Source: Phycisphaerae bacterium (GTDB lineage: Bacteria; Planctomycetota; Phycisphaerae; Sedimentisphaerales; SG8-4). Taken from it: a stretch of DNA of 13,858 nt. The DNA is taken from assembly GCA_030613765.1 (NCBI GenBank), contig JAUWLI010000036.1, forward strand, positions 1 to 13,858, in the 5' to 3' direction. Under the pieces are notes generated by a model that searched no databases, was not told the origin of the DNA, and saw only the letters and a program-made list of their open reading frames with translations. The position numbers and the translations under genes are program-made. This document shows positions 1 to 8,400 of this stretch, piece by piece; position 1 is the first letter of the stretch, and the number at the start of each line of letters is the position of its first letter.

Positions 1-111
1 TAGAAAGAAAGAGGCAAAAGTCTTGTAATCGAGGGGAAATTGGCAATGGAATTGGCAAAAGAAAATCTTAAGCGGTGAGGCGTTGTGGGAGGCAGCTAAA
101 AGTCTTTAGTG
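1..111. other. Window edge without a callable gene
   Basis: No gene can be supported here. One plus-strand frame closes at 26-28 after codons reading RKKEAKVL, which could be the end of a gene starting before the window. Another frame runs from 4 to a TGA at 76-78 but is preceded directly by an in-frame TAG at 1-3, and it has no convincing start. A weak CTAAA/TTTAG hairpin lies near 90-105, just downstream of the UPF0158 gene, but it has no T-tract and is not called a terminator. Confidence 0.3.
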
Positions 112-582
112 TTACTTTTCCTCAAACTCAATTCCGTTTTCTTGGCACCATTCGATGGCGATTTCCTTCAGGGCGTTGTCGCGGTACTTGTGCCAGTCCT
201 CGGCAATGTCATATTTGTGTATAGCATCTTTGAAACGTTGAAAGGCGCCGCTCCCTTTTATTAGGCTGTAGAGAGTGTCGGAGATTTCAGAATCATCTAT
301 GGAGAGACAAAATCTTTCCATGATGCTGTATTCATGGATGTCAAACTTTGAAGGCAGCCCGATATAATCACCTGTTTCAGCCAATATTTCTTTGGCGATT
401 TTGATCTGGTCCTGCTGCCAATCCGGGAAGTCATCGATTGGTTCGTCATTTTCAGCGGCACACAACTCCTCATCGCTAATGAGGATTACCTTGACGGTTC
501 TCTTGTCCAGGTATGAGTGGCTTTCGTCTGACTGACATTCCAAGCCAACGATTATATCATCCAGTTTCACGCGAATAGCCAT
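112..582 (-). CDS. UPF0158 family protein
   Basis: A small, acidic, soluble protein of about 156 residues. I recognise it as UPF0158 from the N-terminal pattern 'MAIRVKLDDIIVGLECQSDE', the central 'LPSKFDIHEYSIMERFC' and the C-terminal 'EIAIEWCQENGIEFEE', all in the usual order and at the usual family length. The molecular function of UPF0158 is unknown. No signal peptide or membrane segment is seen. An in-frame ATG lies 15 bases further upstream (597), but family members begin with MAI, so the start at 582 is preferred; neither start has a strong Shine-Dalgarno sequence. The gene follows the cysteine synthase gene on the same strand after 48 bp, so the two may be co-transcribed. Confidence 0.85.
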   Translation of the reverse strand: MAIRVKLDDIIVGLECQSDESHSYLDKRTVKVILISDEELCAAENDEPIDDFPDWQQDQIKIAKEILAETGDYIGLPSKFDIHEYSIMERFCLSIDDSEISDTLYSLIKGSGAFQRFKDAIHKYDIAEDWHKYRDNALKEIAIEWCQENGIEFEEK

Positions 583-630
583 AGGCGAATACCACATTTC
601 ATCATATTTAAGTAAAGGACATAATAAATT

Positions 631-1542
631 TTACGGCGGGCATTTTGCGCATATTGAGCGGAAGAGGGTAGTGCTGAGGTAACGGTCGCCGCGGTCAGGA
701 AGAAGCACGACAATCGTGCCGGAGGTCATCTGTTTCGCGATGCGTAAAGCACCAGTCACGGCTGCGCCACTTGACATTCCAACAAAGATTCCCTCTTTGG
801 CGGCAAGCAGGCGTGTTGTCTCAAAGGCCTCGCCATCTTCGACTGTAATCTTTTCATCCATCATCTCCGGGTTGTATATATCAGGAACAATGGCCTCATT
901 CATATTTTTGAGCCCCTGGATTGTATGGCATTCTACAGGCTCAACTCCAACGATTCTAACTTCCGGTTTTTTCTCTTTCAGGTATCTATATACGCCCATA
1001 AGTGTTCCTGTTGTGCCCATGCCGGCAACGAACACGTCGACCTCTCCGTTGGTCTGGGAGAAGACCTCCGGGCCGGTCGTTTCGTAATGAGCAAGAACGT
1101 TATTCTCATTGGCGAATTGGTTGGGCATGAAATATGTGTCGGAATCGGCTTCGAGCAGCTCGTGGGCTTTTCTGATAGCGCCATCAGTGCCCTCTTTTGC
1201 AGGGGTAAGCACAACCTCAGCGCCCATGGCTTCGAGAATACGCTGTCTTTCCGTACTGACACATTCCGGCATGCAAAGTTTGACCTTGTATCCTTTTGCA
1301 GCTCCAATCATAGCCAGGGCTATGCCTGTATTTCCCGATGTCGGTTCGAGTATAGTTTTGCCCTTTTTAAGCTCGCCTGATTCCTCCGCTTTTTTCACCA
1401 TCCAATAAGCGGGGCGGTCTTTGACGGAACCGCCGGGATTGGTTCCTTCGAGTTTAGCGAGGATTCTTACTTTGGGTCCCTTGTTATTCAGGTTGTTCAA
1501 CTCTACAAGTGGCGTATTTCCAATGGCGGAAAATATGCTCAT
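631..1542 (-). CDS. cysM: Cysteine synthase, CysM-type (PLP-dependent)
   Basis: A fold-type II PLP enzyme of 303 residues that makes L-cysteine from O-acetylserine (or a related activated serine) and a sulfur donor in the cytoplasm. The PLP lysine is K41 in 'NPGGSVKDRPA'. The substrate-binding loop 'PTSGNTG' is at 67-73, the PLP phosphate loop 'GMGTTGT' at 174-180, and 'GMSSGAA' at 255-261. The C-terminal 'DRGDRYLST' (283-291) matches E. coli CysM, which has DRGDRYLST, rather than CysK, so the CysM subtype is chosen. The exact sulfur donor or activated serine cannot be read from sequence. The chain ends in 'ICAKCPP', a CxxC tail. The start has a strong Shine-Dalgarno GGAGGT (1551-1556 on the plus strand, read in reverse) 8 nt upstream. 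It is transcribed away from amrS and may be followed by the UPF0158 gene in one transcript. Confidence 0.93.
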   Translation of the reverse strand: MSIFSAIGNTPLVELNNLNNKGPKVRILAKLEGTNPGGSVKDRPAYWMVKKAEESGELKKGKTILEPTSGNTGIALAMIGAAKGYKVKLCMPECVSTERQRILEAMGAEVVLTPAKEGTDGAIRKAHELLEADSDTYFMPNQFANENNVLAHYETTGPEVFSQTNGEVDVFVAGMGTTGTLMGVYRYLKEKKPEVRIVGVEPVECHTIQGLKNMNEAIVPDIYNPEMMDEKITVEDGEAFETTRLLAAKEGIFVGMSSGAAVTGALRIAKQMTSGTIVVLLPDRGDRYLSTTLFRSICAKCPP

Positions 1543-1593
1543 TACAGCTTACCTCCAACTCAGGTTAAAAGATGACTGATTTCCATTCACCAA

Positions 1594-1622
1594 TTGATTT
1601 TACCTTAATTATTCTATATATT
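1594..1622 (+). promoter_or_regulatory. Candidate promoter for the amrS-pdxB-folP operon
   Basis: A TTGATT -35 box (1594-1599) is followed after exactly 17 bp by a TATATT -10 box (1617-1622). The predicted start is near 1629, leaving a leader of roughly 38 nt that contains the Shine-Dalgarno AGGGGA at 1653-1658. AT-rich surroundings lower the certainty. Confidence 0.45.
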
Positions 1623-1639
1623 AAATTGTGAAAAGTAAA
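1611..1639 (-). promoter_or_regulatory. Candidate promoter for cysM
   Basis: Read on the minus strand, a TTTACT -35 box (1634-1639) is separated by 17 bp from a TAGAAT -10 box (1611-1616). Transcription would start near 1604, giving a leader of about 60 nt. The -35 matches consensus at 4 of 6 positions and the -10 at 5 of 6. The -10 directly abuts the -10 of the divergent amrS promoter. The region is very AT-rich, so chance matches are possible. Confidence 0.4.
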
Positions 1640-1666
1640 AGTAAAATAAATTAGGGGATATTCTCA

Positions 1667-2707
1667 ATGGGGCCTGCAATGAACAATCTTAAGCGAGCGG
1701 TGCTGTGGGGGCCCTTCGAAGGGGATAAAAAGGTCCGGTGTAAGCTGTGCAACTGGCGGTGTATGATTGATGATGGTAAGCTGGGCAGGTGCTTTGTGCG
1801 CAAAAATATGGAAGGTGTGCTGTATTCGCTAAATTATAACAAGGTTTGCTCGGCTAATCCCGACCCGATTGAAAAGAAGCCTTTGTTTCATTTTCAACCG
1901 GGGACGAGCAGTTTCTCCATCGCCACGATGGGCTGTAATTTTCGCTGCGAGTTCTGTCAGAACTGGCAGATAAGCCAGGCGGCCTTGGAAGACGGACAAA
2001 TTAGCGGGCAGGCAATAAGCCCGGAGCAAATTGTCGAAGCAGCCGTTAGCAGTGGTTGCAAAAGCATTGCCTATACCTATACTGAGCCGACGATTTTTAT
2101 GGAGTTGTGTAACGATTGCGGGCGGATAGGCAAAGAGCGTGGGCTTGCGAACGTTTTTGTCAGCAACGGCTTCATGACCCGTGAAGCGATTGATTTTGCC
2201 TGCGATTGGCTCAACGGAATAAATGTTGACCTAAAATCTTTCAGTGAGGATTATTACAAAAGGCTGTGCAAAGCAAGGTTGCAGCCCGTACTCGATACGA
2301 TTAGCTACATTGCAAAGGAAACGAACATCTGGCTCGAGGTCACGACTTTGCTGATTCCGGGCGAAAATGATTCCGACGATGAGATGAAACAGCTTGCCGA
2401 TTTTATTGTTTCAGAAGCCGGCGCAGATGTGCCCTGGCATATCAGCCGGTTCCATCCGCAGTATAAATATTTGGATTCGTCTGCCACGACCGTCGAGAGT
2501 CTCAAGCGGGCCGAGCAGATAGGCAAAGAAGCAGGACTGCATTATGTTTTCCTTGGCAATGTGCCTGGGGCGAAATCAGAGAGCACCTTTTGTTATAAAT
2601 GCGGCCGAATGTTGATTGAACGGATTGGCTATCGTATAGCAGCCAATCACATAAAAGATTCTTGTTGCCCGGACTGTGGAGTAAAAATAGCCGGCTTTGA
2701 GCTTTGA
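1667..2707 (+). CDS. amrS: AmmeMemoRadiSam system radical SAM enzyme
   Basis: A radical S-adenosylmethionine enzyme of 346 residues related to pyruvate formate-lyase activating enzymes. The 4Fe-4S cluster motif is C90-x3-C94-x2-C97 in 'GCNFRCEFCQNW'. An N-terminal cysteine cluster (C25, C28, C32, C42) and a C-terminal zinc-ribbon-like set of two CxxC pairs (C309/C312 and C334/C337) flank the barrel, as in the AmrS family. 'YTYTEPT' (136-142) and 'NVDLKSF' (186-192) are typical barrel motifs. The family is named for its genomic association with Memo-like and AMMECR1-domain proteins; neither is in this window, and its substrate is, to my knowledge, not firmly established. The start at 1667 has AGGGGA 8 nt upstream; a second ATG at codon 5 is possible. 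It is the first gene of a tight run, with pdxB starting 6 nt after its stop. Confidence 0.9.
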   Translation: MGPAMNNLKRAVLWGPFEGDKKVRCKLCNWRCMIDDGKLGRCFVRKNMEGVLYSLNYNKVCSANPDPIEKKPLFHFQPGTSSFSIATMGCNFRCEFCQNWQISQAALEDGQISGQAISPEQIVEAAVSSGCKSIAYTYTEPTIFMELCNDCGRIGKERGLANVFVSNGFMTREAIDFACDWLNGINVDLKSFSEDYYKRLCKARLQPVLDTISYIAKETNIWLEVTTLLIPGENDSDDEMKQLADFIVSEAGADVPWHISRFHPQYKYLDSSATTVESLKRAEQIGKEAGLHYVFLGNVPGAKSESTFCYKCGRMLIERIGYRIAANHIKDSCCPDCGVKIAGFEL

Positions 2708-2713
2708 TTTGAG

Positions 2714-3859
2714 ATGAAGATAATCGCAGATGAGAATATTCCGTTTGTAGTGGAGTGCTTTTCCTCCATCGGTGAGGTAGAAGTTGTTCCCGGTCGAGAG
2801 ATAACGCCAAGTGTTATTGCTGACGCCGATGTTCTGCTGGTTCGCAGTATAACGCCTGTAAGTGCGGATTTGTTGGCCGGCAGCAAAGTCCGTTTTGTTG
2901 GGACAGCGACCATCGGCTTTGATCATATAGATATTGAATATCTTTCGCGAAACAATATTGGTTTCGCATCGGCACCCGGCTCAAATGCCAATTCCGCGGC
3001 TGAATATGTTATTGCCGGGCTGCTCAATATCGCAAAACAGCATAGTATTGACCTTGAAGGCAAGTCTATAGGCATTATAGGCGTAGGCAATGTCGGCAGC
3101 AGGGTGGCAAAGAAATGTGAAGCACTCGGACTGAAGACATACCTAAATGACCCACCATTACAAAGGCAAACAGGGGATTCAAAATATCTACCGATTGAAA
3201 AGCTTTTTGATTGTGATTTTGTAACGCTGCATACACCGTTGACTTTTGAGGGAGAGGACAAGACGTTTCACCTTGCCGATGATATATTTTTCAAGTCACT
3301 CAAAAAAGGGTATATTTTCATCAACGCATCTCGGGGCGGTGTAGTTGACAGCAGCGCTTTAAAGGCAGCCATAGAAGAAAGTAGATTGCAGGCTACAGTG
3401 CTCGATGTATGGGAGAACGAGCCGGATATCGACGTCGAGCTTTTGGACATGGTCGATATCGGCACGCCGCATATCGCCGGCTATTCGCTGGACGGCAAGA
3501 TAGCAGGTATGATTATGATTTATAAAGCGACATGTGAGTATTTTGGACTTGAGGTCAAATTTGATATTGATTCATTTTTACCTGCCCCTGCCATACCGAA
3601 GTTGAAGATAAATACTCAAAGCGTTAGCGAGCAGGATGTGTTATTGGGGGTTGTGGAGAAGATTTACGATATTAAGGCGGATGATGCCAGGCTGAGGCGG
3701 ATGTTAGAAGAGAGTGCGAAAGAAAGGGGCAAGTATTTTGACAGCCTTCGCAGGAATTATCCTGTCCGGCGGGAATTTCAAAATATCCGTATTATTGTTG
3801 AAGATAAAAATAGCAGTTTGGCCGGGAAGCTAAAGGGTATCGGATTCCTGCTTTTGTAG
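2714..3859 (+). CDS. pdxB: Erythronate-4-phosphate dehydrogenase
   Basis: An NAD-dependent 2-hydroxyacid dehydrogenase of 381 residues, close to the E. coli PdxB length. It oxidises 4-phosphoerythronate in the deoxyxylulose-phosphate-dependent route to pyridoxal phosphate. The N-terminus 'MKIIADENIPF' and 'VRSITPV' are hallmark PdxB sequences. The Rossmann motif 'GVGNVG' is at 123-128. The catalytic triad of the superfamily is visible as R207 in 'ASRGGVVD', E236 in 'DVWENEP' and H253 in 'TPHIAGYS'. 'GTATIGFDHID' (63-73) and 'GSNANSAAEYV' (89-99) fit the family. A C-terminal dimerisation domain follows from about residue 285, with the family-like end 'RREFQNIRI'. It sits 6 nt after amrS and 11 nt before folP, implying one transcript. 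Confidence 0.95.
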   Translation: MKIIADENIPFVVECFSSIGEVEVVPGREITPSVIADADVLLVRSITPVSADLLAGSKVRFVGTATIGFDHIDIEYLSRNNIGFASAPGSNANSAAEYVIAGLLNIAKQHSIDLEGKSIGIIGVGNVGSRVAKKCEALGLKTYLNDPPLQRQTGDSKYLPIEKLFDCDFVTLHTPLTFEGEDKTFHLADDIFFKSLKKGYIFINASRGGVVDSSALKAAIEESRLQATVLDVWENEPDIDVELLDMVDIGTPHIAGYSLDGKIAGMIMIYKATCEYFGLEVKFDIDSFLPAPAIPKLKINTQSVSEQDVLLGVVEKIYDIKADDARLRRMLEESAKERGKYFDSLRRNYPVRREFQNIRIIVEDKNSSLAGKLKGIGFLLL

Positions 3860-3870
3860 AAGTAACAAAT

Positions 3871-4728
3871 ATGGCAGACAAGAAAGGCAAAACTATTGTT
3901 GAGTGGCCGAGAGGGCGGTTGGATTTTTCGGCTGGCTGTGTTGTGATGGGCGTTTTAAACGTCACGCCTGATTCCTTCAGTGACGGCGGCCGGTTCCTCG
4001 ATACCGATAAGGCCATCGCACGCGGTCTGAAAATGGCTGCCGAAGGAGCGGCAATAATAGATATTGGGGCCGAATCTACCAGGCCGGGCGCAGAGCCGGT
4101 ATCGATGGATGAGCAGATAAAAAGGGTGGTTCCGGTAATAGAAGCGCTTTGTAAAAGAACAGAAGTGCCGATTAGTATTGATACGAACAGCAGCGAAGTT
4201 GCTAAAGCTGCTTTGGAAGCAGGGGCGGCAATTATAAACGATATTACAGCCTTAAGCGATGAGCGGATGGGAGAACTGGCAGCCGAAGAGCAGGTCCCTG
4301 TTATTTTGATGCATATGCGGGGGACGCCGGCAACTATGCAAATTGAGCCGGAATACAAAGACGTTGTTAGTGAGGTTCGCCGGTTTCTGCTGAATAAAGC
4401 GAAGCAGGCGGAACAATTCGGCATACCGAAAGAGAGGATTTTCATTGATCCCGGAATCGGCTTTGGCAAGACGTTGGTGCATAATCTTTTGCTTTTGAGA
4501 AATATTGATAAATTCATTACTACCGGCTATCGCGTACTTGTGGGCACGAGTCGTAAAAGTTTTATAGGCAAAATAACCGATAAAAACAAGCCTGATGAAC
4601 GAATATTTGGTACAGCCGCCTCGGTTGCGTTGTGTGTTGCCGGAGGGGTTTCGATAGTGCGTGTACACGATGTAGCGGAGATGGTTGATGTGGTGAAGGT
4701 GGCGAACGCTATCGTATCTGCGGGATGA
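3871..4728 (+). CDS. folP: Dihydropteroate synthase
   Basis: A 285-residue TIM-barrel enzyme that joins 6-hydroxymethyl-dihydropterin pyrophosphate to p-aminobenzoate to give dihydropteroate in folate synthesis. All signature loops are present: 'MGVLNVTPDSFSDGG' (26-40), 'ESTRPG' (68-73), 'IDT' (103-105), 'IND' (122-124), 'HMRGTP' (148-153), 'DPGIGFGKT' (193-201), 'GTSRKS' (225-230) and 'RVHDV' (264-268). It is full length and is the target class of sulfonamides. The Shine-Dalgarno is weak (about GAAG), which fits translation following closely on pdxB, whose stop lies 11 nt upstream. It is the last gene of the plus-strand run; no strong terminator follows, and the next gene has its own promoter 30 bp downstream. 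Confidence 0.97.
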   Translation: MADKKGKTIVEWPRGRLDFSAGCVVMGVLNVTPDSFSDGGRFLDTDKAIARGLKMAAEGAAIIDIGAESTRPGAEPVSMDEQIKRVVPVIEALCKRTEVPISIDTNSSEVAKAALEAGAAIINDITALSDERMGELAAEEQVPVILMHMRGTPATMQIEPEYKDVVSEVRRFLLNKAKQAEQFGIPKERIFIDPGIGFGKTLVHNLLLLRNIDKFITTGYRVLVGTSRKSFIGKITDKNKPDERIFGTAASVALCVAGGVSIVRVHDVAEMVDVVKVANAIVSAG

Positions 4729-4757
4729 GGGCTTGCCTTTCTATAACAAGAATGTAC

Positions 4758-4786
4758 TTGACATAAGAGCTCATTTTTTGTATAAT
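4758..4786 (+). promoter_or_regulatory. Perfect consensus sigma-70-type promoter
   Basis: TTGACA at 4758-4763 and TATAAT at 4781-4786 are separated by exactly 17 bp, matching the housekeeping consensus at all 12 positions with optimal spacing. The start is predicted near 4793, giving a leader of only about 19 nt that contains the G-rich Shine-Dalgarno (4799-4804). It drives the small zinc-finger/membrane protein gene that follows. Confidence 0.85.
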
Positions 4787-4811
4787 ATAGCTTGTATTGG
4801 GGGGTAATTTT

Positions 4812-5282
4812 ATGGGCTCAGATATCGAAATCTGTTCTAAGTGCGAATGGGAAATGGCGCGGTCGGAGCAAGCTTACGTCTTTGAAGGCAAAATCGTCTG
4901 CGCCGAATGTGATAACACATTGCGAAGCGGCCCAGTGGATGAGCTGGCCGAGATACCTAAGCCACCAACTGCACCGGAGCCAATAATAAACGTCCAGTTA
5001 CAATCTGAAGCACCCAGTCTCTCCGAGCTGGTTGAACAGGAAAAAGCAAATCAGAATCAGGATGCAGCCGAACCTGTTGGTTTCATCATTGCCGGCGTCA
5101 TTCTCTGCCTTTTGGGTATTGGGCTGGTAAGCATTGGATTAGTCAGCTTAGCTGTCATGTTCTTGTTGAACATGCCAATATTTGGCATTTTGATGGCATA
5201 TTGTTGCCTTACAGCAGGGTCTCTAATTATCATCTCGGGAATAGCTGTTATAGTGATAGCTGTCATATCTCACCTACGTTAG
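4812..5282 (+). CDS. Small membrane protein with N-terminal four-cysteine zinc-finger-like domain
   Basis: A protein of 156 residues that I cannot assign to a named family. The N-terminus carries C8-x2-C11 and, after 18 residues, C30-x2-C33 ('CSKCEWEM' and 'VFEGKIVCAEC'), a likely zinc-binding knuckle pair similar to LIM or zinc-ribbon domains. A proline- and glutamate-rich linker follows (about 41-87), then two strongly hydrophobic segments (about 90-119 and 122-152) joined by a very short turn, forming a membrane hairpin. The ATG at 4812 is chosen because GGGGGG (4799-4804) lies 7 nt upstream and the promoter start falls near 4793; the in-frame TTG at 4797 would be almost at the 5' end of the mRNA. 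A metal-sensing or envelope role is conceivable but not shown. It converges on carB. Confidence 0.75.
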   Translation: MGSDIEICSKCEWEMARSEQAYVFEGKIVCAECDNTLRSGPVDELAEIPKPPTAPEPIINVQLQSEAPSLSELVEQEKANQNQDAAEPVGFIIAGVILCLLGIGLVSIGLVSLAVMFLLNMPIFGILMAYCCLTAGSLIIISGIAVIVIAVISHLR

Positions 5283-5294
5283 CTTCGCTAACGT
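5276..5294 (+). repeat. Perfect inverted repeat overlapping a stop codon
   Basis: An 8-bp perfect stem (ACGTTAGC / GCTAACGT) closes a 3-nt TTC loop. The TAG stop of the zinc-finger/membrane gene at 5280-5282 lies inside the left arm. No T-tract follows, so it is not an ordinary intrinsic terminator; it could protect the mRNA 3' end or help stop transcription. Confidence 0.6.
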
Positions 5295-5358
5295 TGCAGG
5301 GCCACCAACAGTCATTTATATGCCTGCTCAGCACTTTTTTATACACTTCGGATGTGCA

Positions 5359-5389
5359 AAAAGGCCGAGCTGATTTAGCCCGGCCTTTT
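5359..5389. terminator. Bidirectional intrinsic terminator between convergent genes
   Basis: AAAAGGCCG (5359-5367) pairs with CGGCCTTTT (5381-5389). Inside it, GCT pairs with AGC after one A/C mismatch, around the loop GATTT. The A-tract on the left and T-tract on the right give a U-tailed hairpin on both strands. It ends the plus-strand zinc-finger/membrane gene and, 20 nt past the stop of the second carB, the minus-strand car locus. Confidence 0.85.
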
Positions 5390-5408
5390 ATATCATTATT
5401 CAGAAAAG

Positions 5409-8400
5409 TTACTTGATGTCGGAATGGTAACTTTGCAGTGACCTTATGGAGCTGTCCCCATTTTGGCCGGCAGCGATACCCTTTGCAGCGGCGGCGGCAG
5501 CGGCTGTCGTGGTAATATAAGGCACTTTGTAATTGATAGCTGCCTTGCGGATATAGGAATCATCGTGCTTGCTCAGTTTGCCGCTGGGGGTATTTATGAC
5601 GAGCTGAATCTCTCCGTTCTTAATCGAATCTACAATGTTTGGTCTGCCCTCGTGCATTTTGAGGACAAGCTCGGTTTTGAGCCCGTTCTTTTCCATGAAG
5701 CTGTGAGTGCCGTCTGTTGTAATGATTTTGAAGCCGAGTTTCTGGAATTCTTTTGTGATTTCCAGGGCAGCAGCTTTGTCTGAATCGGTAACGGTTATCA
5801 GGACAGCGCCTTTAGATGGAAGTTGTTGTTTTGCGGCCTGCTGGGATTTGAAAAAGGCAAGTTCGAAAGAATCAGCCATACCCAACACTTCGCCGGTCGA
5901 GCGCATCTCAGGTCCGAGAACCGGGTCTACTTCCGGAAACATATTGAACGGGAAGACGGATTCTTTTACGCCAAAGTGTGGGATTGAGCGATGCTTTAAG
6001 TCAAGATCGGAAAGTTTCTTACCGAGCATTAGCTGGGTTGCCGCCCGGGCCATTGAGAGACCGCAGACCTTTGAGACCAGCGGTACAGTTCGTGAGGCAC
6101 GCGGATTGGCCTCAAGAACATAGACCGTATCGTTGGCTATTGCATACTGCATATTCATCAGGCCGACGACGTTTAATTCCGTTGCGATCTTTCTGGTGTA
6201 TTCGTAAATAGTGTCAAGATGCTTTTGAGGTATGCTGACAGGCGGAATAACACATGCCGAATCTCCGGAATGGATGCCGGCCAGCTCGATGTGCTCCATA
6301 ACCGCTGGCACGAAGGCATCTGTGCCATCGCTGATGGCATCGGCCTCAGCTTCTATGGCATTTTCCAGGAATTTGTCAATGAGGATAGGGCGTTCAGGCG
6401 TAACTTCCACTGCGGCAGCGACATAGTGTTTTAGCATTTCTTCGTCGTGGACCACTTCCATACCACGTCCACCGAGGACATAGGAAGGTCTTACCATTAG
6501 GGGATAGCCGATTTTTTCTGCGATTTGAAGTGCTTCGTCAAGGTTGCTTGCCATACCGGATTCCGCCATAGGTATGTTTAGCTTTTCCATCATCGCCCGG
6601 AAGCGGTCACGGTCCTCGGCTAAATCTATAGTTTCAGGGGATGTCCCGATTATTTTGACACCGGCCTGGGCCAGCTCGTTGGCGAGATTAAGTGGGGTTT
6701 GTCCACCAAACTGGACAATAGCCCCTTCGGGCTTTTCCTTCTCATAGATGCTCAGGACGTCCTCAACAGTGAGCGGCTCGAAGTAAAGCTTGTCTGATGT
6801 ATCGTAATCCGTCGAGACTGTTTCCGGATTGCAGTTGACCATAATGGTCTCATATCCTTCGTCGCGGAGGGTAAAGGCCGCATGGACACAGCAATAGTCA
6901 AACTCGATTCCCTGGCCGATTCGATTGGGACCACCTCCCAAGATCATTATTTTACGGTTTTTGGTGACCTCCACCTTATCCGGGGCATTATAGGTGGAGT
7001 AATAATAGGCGGCATTTTCTACGCCGCTTACAGGGACAGGCTCCCATGCCTCGCTAAGACCTAAAGAAATACGGCTCTGGCGGATTTGACTTTCCGGGAT
7101 ACCAAGTATTTTGGAGAGGTATCGGTCGGCAAAACCATCTTTTTTGGCCTGTATTAACAACTCATCAGGAAGCTGTTTGCCCTTATACTTCAGTATTTCT
7201 TCTTCAAGCTGGACAAGTTCCTGCATTTGTTCGATGAACCAGCGTTTGATGTGTGTTTTCTCAAAGAGGGCGTCGATGTCAGCGCCTTTACGCAGCGCCT
7301 CATACATAATGAACTGTCGCTCGCTTGAGGGGTGACTTAAACGGTTCATCAATTCGTCCAGAGACAGGACATGAAAGTTTTTGGCGAATCCGAGACCATG
7401 ACGGCCAATTTCGAGAGAACGGATAGCTTTCTGGAATGCCTCCTTGTAATTTTTACCAAGGCTCATCGCCTCGCCGACAGCTCGCATTTGTGTGCCAAGT
7501 TTGTCCTCAACACCTTTGAACTTTTCAAAGGCCCATCGGGAGAACTTGACCACAACGTATTCACCGGAAGGCGTATATTTTTCGAGCGTTCCATCCCTCC
7601 AGTAAGGTATCTCGTCGAGCGTAAGGCCTCCAGCGAGCAATGAAGAAACAAAGGCTATGGGGAAGCCGGTGGCTTTCGAGGCAAGAGCCGATGAACGTGA
7701 GGTCCTGGGATTGATTTCGATTACGACCACTCGGCCGGTTTCGGGGTCGTGTGCAAACTGGATGTTAGTGCCGCCTATGACCTCGATTGCGTCGACGATG
7801 TCGTAGGAGTACTTTTGCAGCTTCTTTTGCAGTTCCGGGGCAATGGTGAGCATAGGAGCGGTGCAAAATGAGTCTCCTGTGTGCACGCCCATTGCATCGA
7901 CGTTCTCGATAAAACAGACGGTTATTTTCTGGCTTTTGGCATCGCGGACCACTTCCAGCTCCAATTCCTCCCATCCTATAACAGATTCTTCGACGAGGAT
8001 CTGATTGACAAGACTTACAGAAAGTCCCCGAGGGGCCACGATGCGCAGCTCTTCGACATTGAATACAGCTCCGCCGCCGGTGCCGCCCATGGTGTAAGCG
8101 GGACGGATTATGACCGGATAACCGAGTTCATCAGCGATTTTTTCTGCTTCCTCTACACTGAAGGCCAAATCGCTTTTTGGCATCTCAATTCCCAGCCGAT
8201 TCATTGTGTCTTTGAATGCACCACGGTCTTCACCCCGCTTTATGGCATCTATCTGAACGCCGATTACTTTGACTCCGTATTTATCAAGCACTCCTGCTTG
8301 GGCAAGTTCAGAAGACAAATTAAGCCCGCTCTGACCGCCAAGATTCGGCAGTAGGGCGTCCGGCCGCTCCTTTTCGATGATTTTCGTCATATTCTCCAAA

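Noticed and set aside
925..1380. 151-codon plus-strand frame opposite cysM
   Set aside because: It is antisense to catalytic motifs of cysteine synthase and has no independent support.
1543..1610. T-box or riboswitch in the cysM leader
   Set aside because: The leader is only about 60 nt, with no T-box consensus, specifier arm or terminator/antiterminator pair visible.
3792..4517. 241-codon open frame on the minus strand, opposite pdxB and folP
   Set aside because: It lies antisense to folP, whose motifs are unmistakable, and its translation is low-complexity (S, I, L, A-rich) without recognisable domains or a ribosome site. It is a shadow frame.
4797..4811. TTG start adding five residues to the zinc-finger/membrane protein
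   Set aside because: It would lie about 4 nt from the predicted transcription start with no ribosome site, whereas the ATG at 4812 has GGGGGG 7 nt upstream.
5439..5520. GCG-rich repeats in both carB 3' regions as a nucleotide repeat element
   Set aside because: They are codons for an alanine run in the MGS-like domain ('TTTAAAAAAA'), present at the same protein position in both copies.
7881..8354. 157-codon plus-strand frame opposite the second carB
   Set aside because: It is antisense to the conserved ATP-grasp region of carB, with no family resemblance and no promoter.
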